In this document: positions 13,981 to 28,300 of the stretch, in pieces
Layout: each line of letters opens with the position of its first letter
Numbering within the stretch: the first letter of the stretch is position 1
Assembly (NCBI GenBank): GCA_020086605.1
Contig: JACBWW010000017.1
Span: 10,046,424-10,110,423, forward strand
Origin: Lanius collurio
Taxonomy: Eukaryota > Chordata > Aves > Passeriformes > Laniidae
Direction: 5' to 3'
Length of the DNA stretch: 64,000 nucleotides
Translations under genes and position numbers: made by a program
Notes under the pieces: generated by a model
The model's input: only the letters and a program-made list of their open reading frames with translations
What the model was told of the DNA's origin: nothing
The model's database searches: none

Positions 13981-14525
13981 AAGAATCAACAGCCCGTGTT
14001 GGAAGACACCTAATCACCTGGTCCAACTTTTTGTGGAAAGAGAGCCTAGGTGAGACTGTCTGGCACGCTGTCCAATCCTGTCTTGACCACCTCCAGTGAT
14101 GGGGAGTCTGCTGGTTCTTAGGGAGATTCTTCCAGTGATAGATTGTTCTGATTATAACAAAACCCCCCAAAACTAAACCAAAACAAAAACCCACCACCAC
14201 CAAATCCTTATTGTATTAAGATGAAATCTTTCCTGATGCAGCTTGTACCTGTAGCCCCTTGTCTTCTCCATGTGTGTCCCTGTGAAGGGCCTCTGTGCTC
14301 TCTGTAGCTGCCCTTTAAGTACTAAAATAATGTGATGAGGTCCCCCTGAGTCTTCTCCAGGGAGAAAAGACTTGACTTCATCAGTCCTTCTTCACAGTGC
14401 AGGCTTTCCAACTCTTTAATCACCTTCATGGGCCTCCTCTGAGCCCTCTCCAGTGTGTCCTTGTCTTTCATGTGCTGTGGCAGCCAGAACTTGACACAGT
14501 TCTGCAGGTGCAGCCTGAGAAGCGC
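13981..14525 (-). mobile_element. CR1 LINE fragment, antisense, CR1-X-like
   Basis: Read on the minus strand this is a 5'-truncated CR1 end. Recognisable blocks are CTGCAGAACTGTGTCAAGTT near 14500, the CTGGAGAAGA block near 14355, a CACTGGAAGAATCTCCC block near 14130, a CACTGGAGGTGGTCAAGACA block near 14090, and a 3' end around TTGGACCAGGTGATTAGG near 14015. The layout resembles the CR1-X group as I remember it. A (GGT)n/GTTTT-type simple sequence (14158-14206 on the + strand) interrupts it. No intact ORF remains. Confidence 0.85.
14158..14206. repeat. A/C-rich simple sequence inside CR1
   Basis: A stretch of CCCCCC, CAAAA-type units and CCACCACCACC that does not fit the CR1 consensus as I know it and lies between two recognisable CR1 blocks. 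It is probably a local expansion or slippage product within the old element. Confidence 0.6.
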
Positions 14526-16025
14526 TGCATGGACCGAGATATCACAAATCTGTCTCTACTACTACCTGCTATAAGACCCACTCTGTTTTGCAATAACTTT
14601 TTGAAAAGTGGTGTCACACATGAAAGGCATTTTTTGACTGGTAACCATATACTGCTATTTTTCTGCCCTTTTGGACCAAACTATTTAAATAATCCTGTTG
14701 TCGTGGAAATTTATGGTAATGAATTTACCATACCAGCAAGATAAATAATACTCTCTAAAACTGCAGAGAGATGCTGTAGGAAGCTTTAAATTAATTATTG
14801 CTGTTAGTTTCTTGACTGTTTTCTAACTATTTTGTGGAACAATATTATCTCATTTTTTGTAGCCTTTGTCTATCCATAGCAGCAGGTCAGATAAGGACAT
14901 CTGGAAATTCATTAATGGCCCTGGGAAAACATATTTTCAAAAAAATGTGTCTGGTGATTTTTTTCTTCTTTTTTTTTTTTTTCTTCATGGTGTGAAAAAG
15001 CTTATTTTCTCGTGTGTTTACTTTCTACATGTATGTAGAGGTATATGTAATATGTCCACACTACTTGCTTATGACAAAAATGGTCTCTGTTTTCATAATG
15101 TGCTTGTAGTTGCTGCTGTGCTGTGTCCTCAGCAGTCCCCATGGGAATGGGGCAGGAGTTAGTCCTGTTCAGCCCAGCTTGGGGTGGTGGGGATGCCACA
15201 GCTTCCCCCCTGCACAGCCCTGCCTGCCTGGGAGAGAGGGGGAGAGGTGGCCCTGGGACGGCAGAGTGAGCAGCACTGAGCAGGAGCTGCAATTACCAAA
15301 GAGTGCCAAAGCAATGCAGAACTGAAATACATTAGTAAAATTAAAATTTGTCCTCATTCCCTCGGTGGGTAATACAGTTAATGAAAATAGATCTAACCAA
15401 ATTAAGATAATTTATTTCATTAGTTTACGGCACTGTAAAACTTTTCAGGGCAGTACAGCCCTTTGGTACAAACCTGAAATAGATGCAGTTCCGCTGTTCG
15501 CTTCAAAGACCACAAAGGTTAAAACTTTTAAGTGTATTAAAGCAATTCTGTTAATTGTGTCTATAGAGGATTCTCCCTTGCCCTTCTTGGTGAAGTATTC
15601 TTAATTTAAAATTCACATTATGCTCATTCTGCATTCTAGTCTTTTAACCAAAGTGTAAATATGTGATTACTTGTATCTTCAAGGCTAAAAAAAGAAATTA
15701 TGCATTTTTGTTTCAGAAGATGGTACTGGTAGTACATGGTATTGATATTTTACCTTTTTTCCCCTTTCATTTTGTATTCTTACTTTTGCTGCTGTACCTT
15801 TTTCTTCTTCCTATGTACCTGCTTAATGGTTTGTAATACAAGTTTCTATGGGGCAGGAGCCAATTCCTTGCAAGGAAAGAGGTGCCATCTCTACACTCCA
15901 TTCCCTAAATCCCTTTCATGTTTTACTTTGTAGTCTTGATGCCATTCTTTTCTGTGTTCTATCAGGAAGACACCATTTAAAATTAGAAGGCTATCCCAGA
16001 TGCTGTGGGTTTCGGGTTTTTTTTT

Positions 16026-16245
16026 CACAGAATCACAGAAAGATTGGGCTTAGATGGGACCTCTGCAGATCATGTAGTTCAACCACCTGCTAAAGCAGGT
16101 TCACCTAGAGCAGGCTGCACATGAGCATATCCAGGCAGGTTTTGAGTATCTCCAGGGAAGGACACTCCACAAACCCTCTTGGGCAGCCTTTTCCAGTGCT
16201 CTGTCACCTTCAAAGTAAAGAATTATTTTCTTGTTCCTTTCAAAT
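16026..16245 (-). mobile_element. CR1 LINE 3'-end fragment, antisense
   Basis: On the + strand it begins with the reversed CR1 terminus (CACAGAATCACAGAAAGATT), followed by the usual antisense blocks around GGGACCTCTGCAGATCATGT, CTGCTAAAGCAGGTTCACCT, GAGCAGGCTGCAC, GAGTATCTCCAGGGAAGGA, and a CAGTGCTCTGTCACC block before CAAAGTAAAGAAT. This is a short, 5'-truncated and diverged copy with no coding capacity left. Confidence 0.9.
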
Positions 16246-19200
16246 TATAAGAAACACCAAGACTGATAATTTTCTTGGTTTTGTTGTCAAACCAAGCTTT
16301 TGTAAGTCTGCATTAGAAGTCCGACTGGTCTTAGCTTAAGCTTCACATTAATTTAATTTTCAGGTCACCTAATTCACATTGTAGAGTTTTCTTGACCTTA
16401 AATGGAAAAATAATTGTCCTTTTGGGTTTTTTTAATACTGTGATTTTCTTCCTGATATAATTTTTCTTCTAAATGGCTAATGTTACTTATTTTAAAGTAA
16501 TATTTATATTATTAGTTTGTAGTGGAAATTTTAGGCTTTCCTACACTAAAATAAACTTATCTGGACTTGACCATGGATGTGAGAGCTCTTGGCTTCTCGT
16601 TACCGTTTTTAGGGGAGGTTCAGGTGGATCACTGCTGAGACCTGCAAGTCAGTTAACTCCAAGCAGAACAGAAATTAGGACAAAGTGGTTGTTTTGGGCA
16701 AGGGAAAAACGCAGATTTTACCTGAATGGGAAACCTATCTTTATCTAATTTATTGAATAATAGCAGGAAGATTTTCATGTTTTGATTACTAATTGGTGAG
16801 GAAGGTGCTTTCAGAAAAGGGCCAAGTTTGTCCTTTCTGTTGTGGAAGTCATATTATCTTCCAGTGATGGAAACAGGAAAGGTGCTTATTTTTTCAAATC
16901 CTGTGTGGACAGGTCATTTTAATGACATGATTGCACTTTACTGTAAATGGGAATGATACTGTGTAACTTAGAGTTAATAATTGAGTTATGTGGAAGTAAT
17001 TTGTCTGGGTTTTTGTTTTATTTTGGGTTTTAAATTCAATCTTGATTTTATTGCTTAAGTATGAGCATTTCATTATTGAATGTAGTACTCTCTGGCTGTA
17101 TTAAGTGGTTACTGTAATTTATAGGATACTTTGAGAAATGTCATGATTCTCATGAAGCGACACAGCAAGATTTAGAGAGTGCAGCAACTGAGTGAATGGA
17201 ATTACGTAATGTGACCTAGTTGATAGGAGATACCATAAGATTTTAATTTATTTCCTCAGTATAACTGGGTGAGAAAAGAAGATAATAGGCAGCCCTGCCA
17301 GTTCATTCAGTGGCTGATTTGAAAATAAGTCCATTCCAAATTGATCTTGAAACTCCTTGAAGTTGCATATAAAATGGTCAACTTCATATCCAGGGCCAGG
17401 GAAGGGGTGAGCAGGGACAACAGGATCTCAACTGGTTAGGAAATTGTGATGTATGAAGAAGTTATTTACTTCTATATATGTCACATACAAAACAGAAAAA
17501 GCAATAATACCTCTCTTTCTTTTTAAAATACCTTTATTTGATCTGATTTAATAAATAATTAAAAATCTTTTCAAAAGACCCAAGAACTAAGTGCCAGCTG
17601 CCTTGTGGCACTGGTGAGGCATTTTGCTGAACCCCTGTGCCAAACAAAGAATACCAATGTGTAACTGATGCAGTTACCCTGGGGGAGGGAGTTTCCATAC
17701 TCAGGATACACAGAAGTAAAGCAAATACAGCACAACTAGTGTTTCGATGAAGAAGAAATCCACTGGATGAACTAAAGAGTTTCTGTAATAAACTGCTGTA
17801 AAGATTTTACTTTTCAAACAAATACTACTTTTCATGTTGATCTCTTGAATGTGATATTTTAAGAATAAGAATTGTTGCCCAGATTCCTTATTAAGGTATT
17901 GCTTTCATGCCATCTGCATGTGATTACTTTAACTTCATTTGGATTGAAATCTTTTATTCTTCCTTTTCCAGACAAGAGATGACCATTTATGAATTTGAGA
18001 AAAATCATTTGGCTTTTATTATTTTAGCACATTTACCATTGAAAATACTGCTTGTTTGCACAGTTTAAAAATCAATGTTAAGGGCATTTAGAAGTATTTC
18101 TAAAATGGGAGAGGGAAAAAAAATACCCATTGGTCTGTATAGTGCAGTCATTTTTACAGACCATGGAATAAACACATGAGAAGTGAGGTACCCATTATGA
18201 TCAAAACTTCTGGTTCTCTTACTATTTCTTCAAAATACTAGGCAGGAAGCCAGTTTCAGTCACTTTGTATCAAAGCTTAATTTCCTCTTCCTTTTGGATA
18301 CCCTCATTTGTCTTCAAAAATCTTTACTTTCCTAATGTGTAGGAATTCATGGTTGCTTATAATTTCAACTCATTTATCCAAAGTACAGACTAAATTAAAT
18401 GTCCCAAAAGAAAGTGGGCATATCTTTGAACATCTCTGTTTAAAATTATTGAAAGTTGCATTGAGTATTCCATCATGCCATTTTTATTTATCTTGATTTC
18501 CTAGGCAATAATTGTTACAACAAAGCACAGATTTCATAAAGCAGGCCCATCAGTTGTTTTTGCAGTTCCACTGCACCACTATAAATCGTTTTCTCTTCAT
18601 GAAAACTCTTTTAACTTACCCTCTTATCAGAACTAATGGATTGTGCTGGTGACTTGAAGATCTTTTAAGTTGTTCTCTGTGCAAAAGACTTAATATTAAA
18701 TTTCAGTAGGATAGTGTGTGTTGTAGCATTATAGGTATGTGAAATTAACCTAGCTCAAGGACTCTGACAATTTTTTTCTTTAAATTAACAAATGTCAGTC
18801 GAGAAACTGAAGATTGGGTGGGAAGTACTTCAGCTCCATAATGGTGTGTCAGAGGACACCAGAAAATACTGGGATGTAGGCTGGGAAATATGTAGGAAAA
18901 AAAAATTAACATATCAGAATCAGTGTGAACCCACATATCTACCTACACCGTTGCAACACAGCTCACTAATGATTGTTTAATTTTATGGCTTCTGGTGTTT
19001 GAGACACTTTGTGCATGTAAAATAAAAGGAGGCACAGTTGAAGAGTTGTGCCCCTCCTATGGTGGCCCCTGGGGGTTTGGGCATGTTGGTGTCAGGCACG
19101 CTTTGACTTGTCTAATTCCAAAGCCAAACCTCAGAACCCTTGGGTGAAACCAGAGCAGTGCTTGCATCTGCTGAGTGCAGCTGAGGCTGTTTTGGGTGGT

Positions 19201-22200
19201 GGGAGTCACTCTGAAACCACCCCTGGGGCTGTTTCAGCAGAGCAAACAGCAGCTGCTGGGGCTCGCTCTGGCTGGGTGTTCTGGTGAGAAGTGGAACCTC
19301 TCTGGGTCATCTGAGCCCAGAGACTCTGCAGAAGATAAAGGTCATTTGATTCATGACACTACCCTTGTTTGCCAGTTTGCACACAGCAAACCTTCACATT
19401 CATTTTTATAGTTCAGCTTTTATACTGCTCATCAATATAAACATTTGAGTTTGAAGTACATGTCCATACTTGTTTGTGTACTAGAAATACTGAGCAATTA
19501 ATTAACTGCTCATTTTTAGGAACACTCTTTACAGTGTTGCCACTGATTACATGCATATATATACATTCATATAAGAATCTGTATGTTTAAATGTGTCTCT
19601 ATATAACTTCTAAAACTTTCAGACAAAGCTTTTTCTTGTAAATTTTTTTTAGAAATACATTCTTGTTGCTGAGTTTTCAGTCATTTTCCTCATATTGTGA
19701 TTATCTTGATGGCATCAGTAATTGTTTTAGATAAGGAAGTACCCAGTGTAAACTTCTGCATACTGGAAGAGGTAGTAAATAAATATAATTTTTCTTTTTT
19801 TAATTGATTCAATTTTTTTAGCCCTGCAAGAAGCAGTGGTTTTTATAGTTAGCCTGAAATTACAATGATGGCATGGGATGCTGGGTTTGTTCAGTCATGG
19901 AGACCACCATCAAGTGAATTAATTTAACAATCTGGAAAATTGGTCTTACATCATGTGTTTTTAAAGTAACACTAGGAATTATTCAAGTTTAGATTCTAAG
20001 AAGATCTTTTAGGAAAGGCTGAACTTCAAGCATATAGGTATTACACGTCATTTTCTCGATTTTCAAATCCTGGATTATTTTTGTTTCCCTGTTTTAATAC
20101 CAGTAGTCTAAACTGGGATAGCTTTCAGGTAATTGTGGTGATTAAAATCTAGGAGACCCTAAATAAAATTGGGGGATCAGCAAAAGCTATTAGTGTGGCA
20201 GTGTTTAACAACAAGGAGTCTGGAAACCAGAGTCTTCCTTGCATGTGGAGCAGGAAGCTTGAATATTGTTTCAAGAAGGAATGTTTCAGAAATGCTGAAA
20301 TAACCAGTTCATGCTCAGTGCTGTAGTATTATAAATCTGTAAATGGATTCTGCAAGTCACCTCTCTAATCTCAGTGACAAAGTTAATTTTTTTCCCCCTG
20401 AAGACATTAATTTCACAGTGTGGGATAGTTTAACTTGCTTCCCTTCTGTTTTTGTAGACTGGCAGAGCAGATATCACCGTCTCTGGCACATCATTTTTTC
20501 TCCATACAGTACAGTGTGCTTTGGGGCTCTAGCGCAGCAGTAGACTGGCCCAGGAATCACAATCTGGGATTATTGTCTTTGTGTATCCTCAAGGAGTAAT
20601 ATTTTAAAGTCACTGCATCTGTTGGTACTTAAGAGCATGATTTTTACGTTTAATTTTTGCCAGTTTTCACCATCTGTGTGTCTGTTTTTTGGCTCCTTGC
20701 TTTAATTTTTCAGTTTAATTTCTCAGTTGCACTGGGATTGCTTTCTCTTTCTCACACATGCTCTTTTTGAGTCATCCATGAACTAACATATATATAAAAA
20801 AAAGAAGAAATTATTTACAGCAGTTGCATAATAAAATTCTTGGCCTTTACATTTTGATTTTTTTAAATGATCTTTTTATATTGAGTCTCCTAGTAAATGC
20901 GCACGTCATTTTTGGAAGTGAAATAACTTATTAGACTTTGTTTAAGTTTTTAAAAATTAGTTTTGGATTAAATTGAAGCATTTTGGCGGGAAAAGCTAGC
21001 TTGATCACATTCAACACATTCTAGTCTTTCATACTCATTTAGTTTTTAATGCCCAGGAGGGAATAATTTTCTTGAGAAATCTGTGTTATAATCATAAACA
21101 GACATAATTCAGTAATTTTCTCATGAAACATTGGCTGAAGTTTTGGCACTAAAGACTTGAAGCTCACACAAGCGGGAAGGTTTTTGTTTAAATTCCAAGA
21201 AAAATACTAATGAAATACATTAAAATAGAAACAAAATATACATGCAGTGTTACGGGCTGTTTTGAATAAAAATGATGTATCTTCATCAATTGAATAAATG
21301 TCTCACAAATTCAGGCATGTTCTAGCATTTCAAGAATGTTCTGAAAGTACTTGAGTAATTTTCTCTGCTTATCCCTGATAATTTTTTTACAAAAATTTAC
21401 ATTGTGTAAATAAATTTTTTATGTACAAGGGTAACTGTATAGCACATTTATCAAATGTTTGGCTCCTGTATGCATTTGTGAGTATTGAAAACTCCACTGC
21501 TGCACTGATCTTTTTTTTGACTTATGTATTCTGCTTCTCACTTAAAATATAATATTTGACTTAAGGTCAAATTTAATGGCCTTTTAAAAGCATGCTGGTT
21601 TCTTTTTAGCCTCTTTCAAATATTTGTAACCGACGATTTTAGAGTTTGTATTTACCTCCTGGTGTACTTGCTTGCTCATAGTTGATTTTCAAACCAGAAT
21701 ATGGACTTGCTTCCCTTTTGATCTTTAATGAATATTTTGTGTAATACTGCACAAAACACTGAGTAAGGATTACATTAAAATGCCAGCACTAGCAGGTAAA
21801 AACACGTTCCTTTTTGAATATAGCTCCTATAACCTATAGTGCCCTCTCACTTTGTGTGGGCTGCTTTGCATTATTAACAATACTGCAGATTATCAAAAGA
21901 CCAAAAATGTAATACTTTGTTTACTTGAGAAACTTCTTTTGAAAAGAAGCCTTGCTCTGAATTTCCAAGGATCAGAATTAGATGTCTTCTCCTCTGCATA
22001 TGCTTCTAGTTTTTCCTAAAAAAACACTGTAACCACTTTTTACTGTTACAAAACTGGAAGAGCATGGTGTTTTTTCCTCTAGGTATCTGAGCTTTCATTC
22101 CCACTCAATTCTTGTTGTGTCTTGCTGTAAACTTTTCTTTTGTTTTGGAGGAAGAGAACTGCTAGTGCTTATTTTAAGTTATCAATTGTCATTAAAAATG

Positions 22201-25200
22201 GAGTGATATTTTTCACATTTACCAGTAGAGATTCACACTGTATTTGATTGGTACTGGGAATGATTTAAATTGTGTTTTTCAAAATTTGAATTCCAAAATT
22301 TTCCTGTTCTAAGGATTTTATTACTGCCAAGTTTAAATTCCCGATTTCCTGACAAATATTCTGTTGCTGTAAGTAAAGAGAAAAGCTGAGGAAGCAAACT
22401 GGTATCCATTTTCTAGTATACTGAGAGATGTGCATGTCTTTACTACTCTCTAATAATGTGGAGTTGATTTAGAGTTGATAATGTGTAATCAAGAGACTTC
22501 TGATCATTTGTTATCTGGGGCTTGACTCTTAAAAATTCGTATGTTTTCAGTTGTGAGTATAAATTAAGAATAAGAAGTAGGATGCTATGGTTTGTTAGAA
22601 AATACCAGTCACCTCTGCTGTCTTTTTTCCTTGCCTTTTACATGGAAAGTAAGTTGTCTCATATTCTCATGAGATGGAGCTGTAATACCATGAGAGCAAA
22701 ACCATGCATTCATTGGTCTTTCACAGTGTCAGTTTACTTTGGACTGAGAGAATTCAAGTAGTATTAAGTATTCCAAATGGAATCGTGAGAGCAATCCATC
22801 TCTTTCCAGCAGCATCCCCTCTGAACTGGAGCCTTGCTCTTACCTTGAATTTTAACTAACTGTGTAAATCTAAGGATAACCTATATTTGAATGCCAGACA
22901 CTCAGCTGTACTTTACTGTATATTTTAAAAGGCTTGTGGGAAGCTTGGTGTAAACTTTCGTCTTAGGCAGTTTCCCAGCTGACTGGTACATTGAATTAAT
23001 TGAGGATAGGAAGGGCTGGTTCAATTCATTTCCATCCCCTGTATCTCAGTCATTTTCTGCAACGATGCATAAGGATTGATTGCCATAGCAACAATGTTTT
23101 AGCTTGTACTACTGTGAATGTGGTTAATGATAATAGAATTATCTACTCATTTTAAATCCTGTTATATTATTAGGTCATCTGAGCCATCATCTTGCTATGT
23201 ATTGAGTTATTCCCTGTAGCCTATCTTGTTCTTTGTCCATGCTGCTTTTACATATGTTGAGCAGTGGGGATTCTGCTTCTTCCCTTGGGAGACTTTCGAA
23301 ATCTGATACATCATCCCATCAAGGACTTTTTTCCTGATATTTAGCCTCATTTTACCTTCTTTCTTCTGGCTACATGGATTTGTACCACATGGAAGTTCTG
23401 TTCTTATCTTCTTCCCTATCCAGCATTTAACTCCTCTTATTTACCTGTATCAGAATACAGGTCAGTATTGGTGTATTTCTTATAGGATGTTCTTTAAAAA
23501 GCAGGTTTATAAATACACGCTGTCTTCTTCTTTACTACCTCATTTCGGCAGGAAACTCCCCTAGTACTCAGCTGCTATTTAGATTACCTGAAATACATAG
23601 ACAAAAAGCTTCCAGCTTTCCAGTGTTTAACTATGTTTGTTTCTGCATATACATCACTGGATGGATGGTTCTTGTGTGTGCATCTGTGCCTCGCTCTGTC
23701 TGATGTTCATAGTGGTCTGTGGTCAGTGGGAAAATACAGTTTTTTTCCTCATAAAGCTGGAGAGATGTTCCTTCATCCTTACTACAAAGTCATCTCTCTG
23801 TCTGTCCTTCTTGCATGGCCAGGCTAACTGTGGATGAGTGTTGGCATCTCTGCTCCACTCCATATCCACAGGCTGCACACTTTACCCTCTGGAAATATAC
23901 TGGGTTTCTAAATAATTTCTTCCTACAGTGTTTTTCCACCATAAAGAGAAATATTTTCTCGTCATGTCCAAAAACTATGCAAGTGGAGATGCAGTTGTCT
24001 GCTCCACTTCTGACATTTCCAACTCTGTGCAATGTGTAGATTAAGTAGACCAGGAATTAGTTTGAAACAAATAAAAGATAGTACTTTTCCATACAGTGGG
24101 ACTGTGGGTTAACTGCTTATATATTGCATCATTGGCCCACTCCATGTCTGCTGTCTCCAGTGTTGTTGTGGAGCTGCTAAACAAGGCAGAGGAGTAATGT
24201 CATCCTTCCAGTAATCTGTTGTTCTCACTGCTACTTATGCTTTTTGACTAATTTTCTTCATTAATATTTGATGTTATACCTTTGCCCATTTTCTTTTGTT
24301 TTATTCATCTACAGTATAAATAAGTACTTATTACATTAATATTCATCCATACTAACCCAAGAGGCAAAAGACTGGGAATTGCTATTTGAAATTACTATTA
24401 GAGCTAAATTTGCTGCTAAATTATTTCATGCTGCAGTTAAAACCAGATACCTCAGTATTATCACAGACTAATTATTTAATGTATGGTTATTTTTGCTGTG
24501 TTTTTTGGTGGTTTGTTGGTTTGAGTTTTTGTTTTTGGGAGGTGCTACTTTTTCCAAGATTCTTCCCTTTGAAGCTTGGCTAGATTGCATTTTTCAGAAT
24601 ACTTTATCTTGCATTTATTCTTGTTTCAATTTCCTCAGTCACCAGGATTCTCAGTCTGCCAGTGTCATTTAGTGAAGTCTCACAAAACTCATTGATCATG
24701 TTTTAAAAGATTGTTTTAAACCTAAGTTGTATTTCACTGGCAAATTTAATCACTTTGTTTTTAGCTTAGTCTTCCACTGTTTAGAATACACGTGTGCAAG
24801 ATAATAAAGTTTTGTTATTTGTTTTTATTTTAATCAAACTGCAAAAGTATTCTAAGTATTAATACTAAGGAGTCATTCTGAACCTCTAAGTAGCTGAGGA
24901 TAGACCACCAAAAAAAAAAGAGTGAGTAATCTGCTGATTATATTAAATGAAAATTCATAGGTTTTGAACTAGCCTGTTTGATTTCTCCCAATTTTTTTCT
25001 TCAAATCATATAATCTCATGAGAACACCATGAGCTTTATTAATTTCGGTGAGGAGCCTTTGAGCTTTTGTCACAGAATTTTCTAATTTTTTTCCAAATTA
25101 GTTTTGCCTTTATAGTAAATCGGTTTTAATATAAGCTATAGTGGCCTTTACCTTGTTTCAAAGGTTCACTCTCTGGTTCCGTTGTCTAGTTCTGTAAGGA

Positions 25201-25274
25201 TAAAGCAGATAATCTACTTCCCATCTAGTCAGTGTTGGTGGGTCAGTATTGTCCTTGCACTGCCCTCTGCAAGA

Positions 25275-25345
25275 GCCAGAGCTGGCCATTGCAGGATGCT
25301 AGACAAGCCCATCTAGATGGTCTGAGACTTGATCTATTCTGTGTC
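25275..25345 (+). repeat. Possible old amniote repeat fragment
   Basis: The stretch AGAGCTGGCCATTG, then GGATGCTAGAC, then CTAGATGGTCTGA resembles the 3' end of an old interspersed element common in sauropsids (form ...GGATRCTGGRCTAGATGGACC...TGGTCTGA...), possibly CR1/L3-related. The match is short and remembered rather than computed, so this is a weak call. It sits just before a good donor-like CAG/GTATGT at 25380/25381. Confidence 0.35.
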
Positions 25346-28300
25346 ACTTGGAAGTGGAAGTGGCCAAAGATCTTGCCCAGGTATGTAGAGAAAGAAGCTC
25401 TCAGTACAGCTTGATTTCTAAAGTCACTTTTTACTGAAATCCCAGCATTTCCTTGTTCTTCAGTTTCTTCAAACTTTCCTTTTATAGTTTGAAGGAAGAA
25501 GCTTCAGAATGAGAAGGTAATAGGGGTTGCTTCCATCTGGTTTCCTAAAAGTATTTTGTTTTCCAGGTTCAGAAAATAGGTGTAAAGAGTTAAAGCATAA
25601 TAAAAATTTCTTCAAGCATGTCTTAGACTGGACTTCACTGAATCGGCTCGTCTGGGATTCAAATGTGATTTATGGGAAATTGACAGCAATTACATTTTGA
25701 AAACTTCAACTTGACTTTAGCTAGTTTGATTAAGGAACAACTAAGAAAACCTTGTGTCAAAATCAGAGTGTTTAAATGTGAGGTTTAACAGTGTCTATGC
25801 TTTTTTAATCCCAATCAACAAAATTTTTCTGGTTCCTTACTGAATTTTGGTCCCCCAAATGTTGTTGTTTACCCTAAAAGAGTGCATACACAGACATCTA
25901 CGCATAAAGTGCTGTGACTCTGGTGAGGAGCACTCAGGTACATCCTTCTCTAATGTGTTATGACTTCTTTGTTTTCACCTCTTTTTGGGGTGGGATGGAA
26001 GAAGAGGAATTCAACCACAAGATGTGTTTTTTCCCCTTCTGTTTATGCATTTTAACTTTTAATACATTCAAGAAATATAATTTAAAAGCATAGTTGTGCT
26101 TGTGTCTTAAATTGGTCTCCTCTGAGGAAGATGGTGGAATTTGAGTAATTCGTATGAAGTTGTTTAGTAACTCCTTGTGTGGTGACAAATGAAGTTCTGA
26201 TGTAGATTAGAAACTGGCAGGGAAAAAACAAATTACGGAAAATAGGTCAGCAGTGTGCGAGGGCAAGAGGGATTTATTCCTGGAAAGTCTGCTCATTTTG
26301 AAAGAGGGGAAGTTGCTGATATAGCAACTTCAGTGAACAAGACACAATTATTTAGATTAGTTGAAAATAGGTAGGATTTTGAAGGAGGTAATAAAAGAGG
26401 CATGGTTGATATTAAAAGAGAGATGGACAGAGAGTGCAAGTTACTGAATGCTGAAATGAGTGCCTTGAGCTGTTCCTGAGACTGCAGATGAGCAGTATCC
26501 TTTCAAACAACTGTCTGAGGCCACAGCAGTAGAGACATTTTCAGTCATCTCTGCTGCTGAAAGAAGCAGTCTTGGCCATGCTTTGCTTCCTCCCTTGTGC
26601 ATCCCTAAGCTTTTATGAGGCTGTTAATTAGACTGAACTGGACCAGCCTGGGAAATGTAACCAATTAAAATTGTTTTTATTAAACATTAATTTTAATTTA
26701 GATCTTTTGTACAATGATACAAATGCTTGAATAAACTGAAAGGAGAAAGTGGACAGAGGAATCCAGTGCCAGACATGACCATCTGGGGAGGGGAAAAGAG
26801 GAGACTGCTGCTTTCAACAACCCACATCTGTGGTTTGTGCTGGCCTTGCAGGATAATGAAATGCCAGGCTGAGGTGTTATTATGGGCTGCAGGATGGAAA
26901 AACAATTGCTTGGAAATACTATACCACCATCATGCATGCTGAATTCAGTCCAAACTGCTCTGACTTACTGTGGAAAAGGAAGGGAAAGAATCACAAATGG
27001 AAATAAGGTCTCTGAGAAGATGTTTAAAAAGAATTAATTTTATTGAGGAGCTGGGATCTCTTCTGCTACAACAAATGGCACTAAATGAGTTATTTCTTGA
27101 AATGCCCTCCCTTTTGCAGCAGTTTGCAGAATGCCTCTGGAGCTGTGGTTGTAGCAGTTGTGTGATGTCCTATACTTTGTTCCTTGGTACATTTTAGACA
27201 AAGAGGTTGTCTATGGTGGTCCCTGGATAGCTTAGTGAAGTGGTGATGAGGAACTTTGGCTGTTGATCTTGTGTTATCACATGTTGTGTAAGAGCTTTGC
27301 GTGGCAGTGAGCATTGCACACGTGCTGGTGCAGGCCCAGGACCAAACTGCTCCAAGGGAGTTGGTGTTTTTTCCAGCCTTTCTCCAGCCACCATCCTCCA
27401 AGAGGTGCTGTCTGCTGCCTTCTTTGTTAAGTTCTGGAGTACATGTGAATATTTTACATTTTTTCTTAAAGTAAGGCTCTGTCTATCTCAGAGACATCAC
27501 CCAAAACTGAAAGCATCTAAGGCTGGAGATGAATCTCAAAAATAGGGAAAGAAATCTTTCATGCCTCGGTTTCCTCAAATAAATGATTTGAAGAATAACC
27601 TCTAATCTTCTTCCTGAGGGTGCAGTGAAGCTAGAGTCATTATTGTCCATGCAGTACTTTTGCCATACTGTGCTGGAGGGCACTACAGAAGTACTGAGTA
27701 GTATTTATTTTAAATTTGATTTAATGCTTTTGATTAAAAAATGAATAAAATTGTCATAGACCAGATTGTAACCCTGTAGGCACTTGGAATGGAGCATTTG
27801 TAAATGAAGCATTTACTGAGAAGTTTGAAATTGTTTTTCATGTTGGTTTCAACAAAACAAATTGAGCACAGAACAATGAAAAATGCTATAGCATTTTCTG
27901 TTATTAAAATGGTGAATTTGTTTGGTGCCTAAGGTAAAATCCATGTTGTGCAAAAGACCAAAAAAGAAAATTCTACAGCATAACAGGGAAACTCAATTGA
28001 AGCAATTTTAGTGGAATTTCTCAGTGGAATGAGGTGGAAAAAAACAAGTGGAATGCAACTGTGCAATTCAGCAAAAGAGAAGTATAAGATAAAACTGCAA
28101 AATGGTGAAACCTCATCACTCAAAATTTCAGAGGAGCTGAGAGCAGGCTTGGGTGCCTTGTCCTTCTGCATCAAGGCCAGATGTTCTGCATGTGTATCAC
28201 AGTGCTGGGGCTCCCTTCCACGTGTTTCTCCTCTGGGACCTGGGGCCAGAACCTTGCCTGGTTTTGTTCTTTTGGGGAAAGAAGGCCTGAAAAAGTGAGA

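Noticed and set aside
14712..14732. TATGGTAA...TTACCATA 8-bp inverted repeat
   Set aside because: Short and AT-rich; several like it are expected by chance in 64 kb.
14397..14744. A 115-codon + frame
   Set aside because: It overlaps the antisense CR1 copy and continues into AT-rich intron without motifs.
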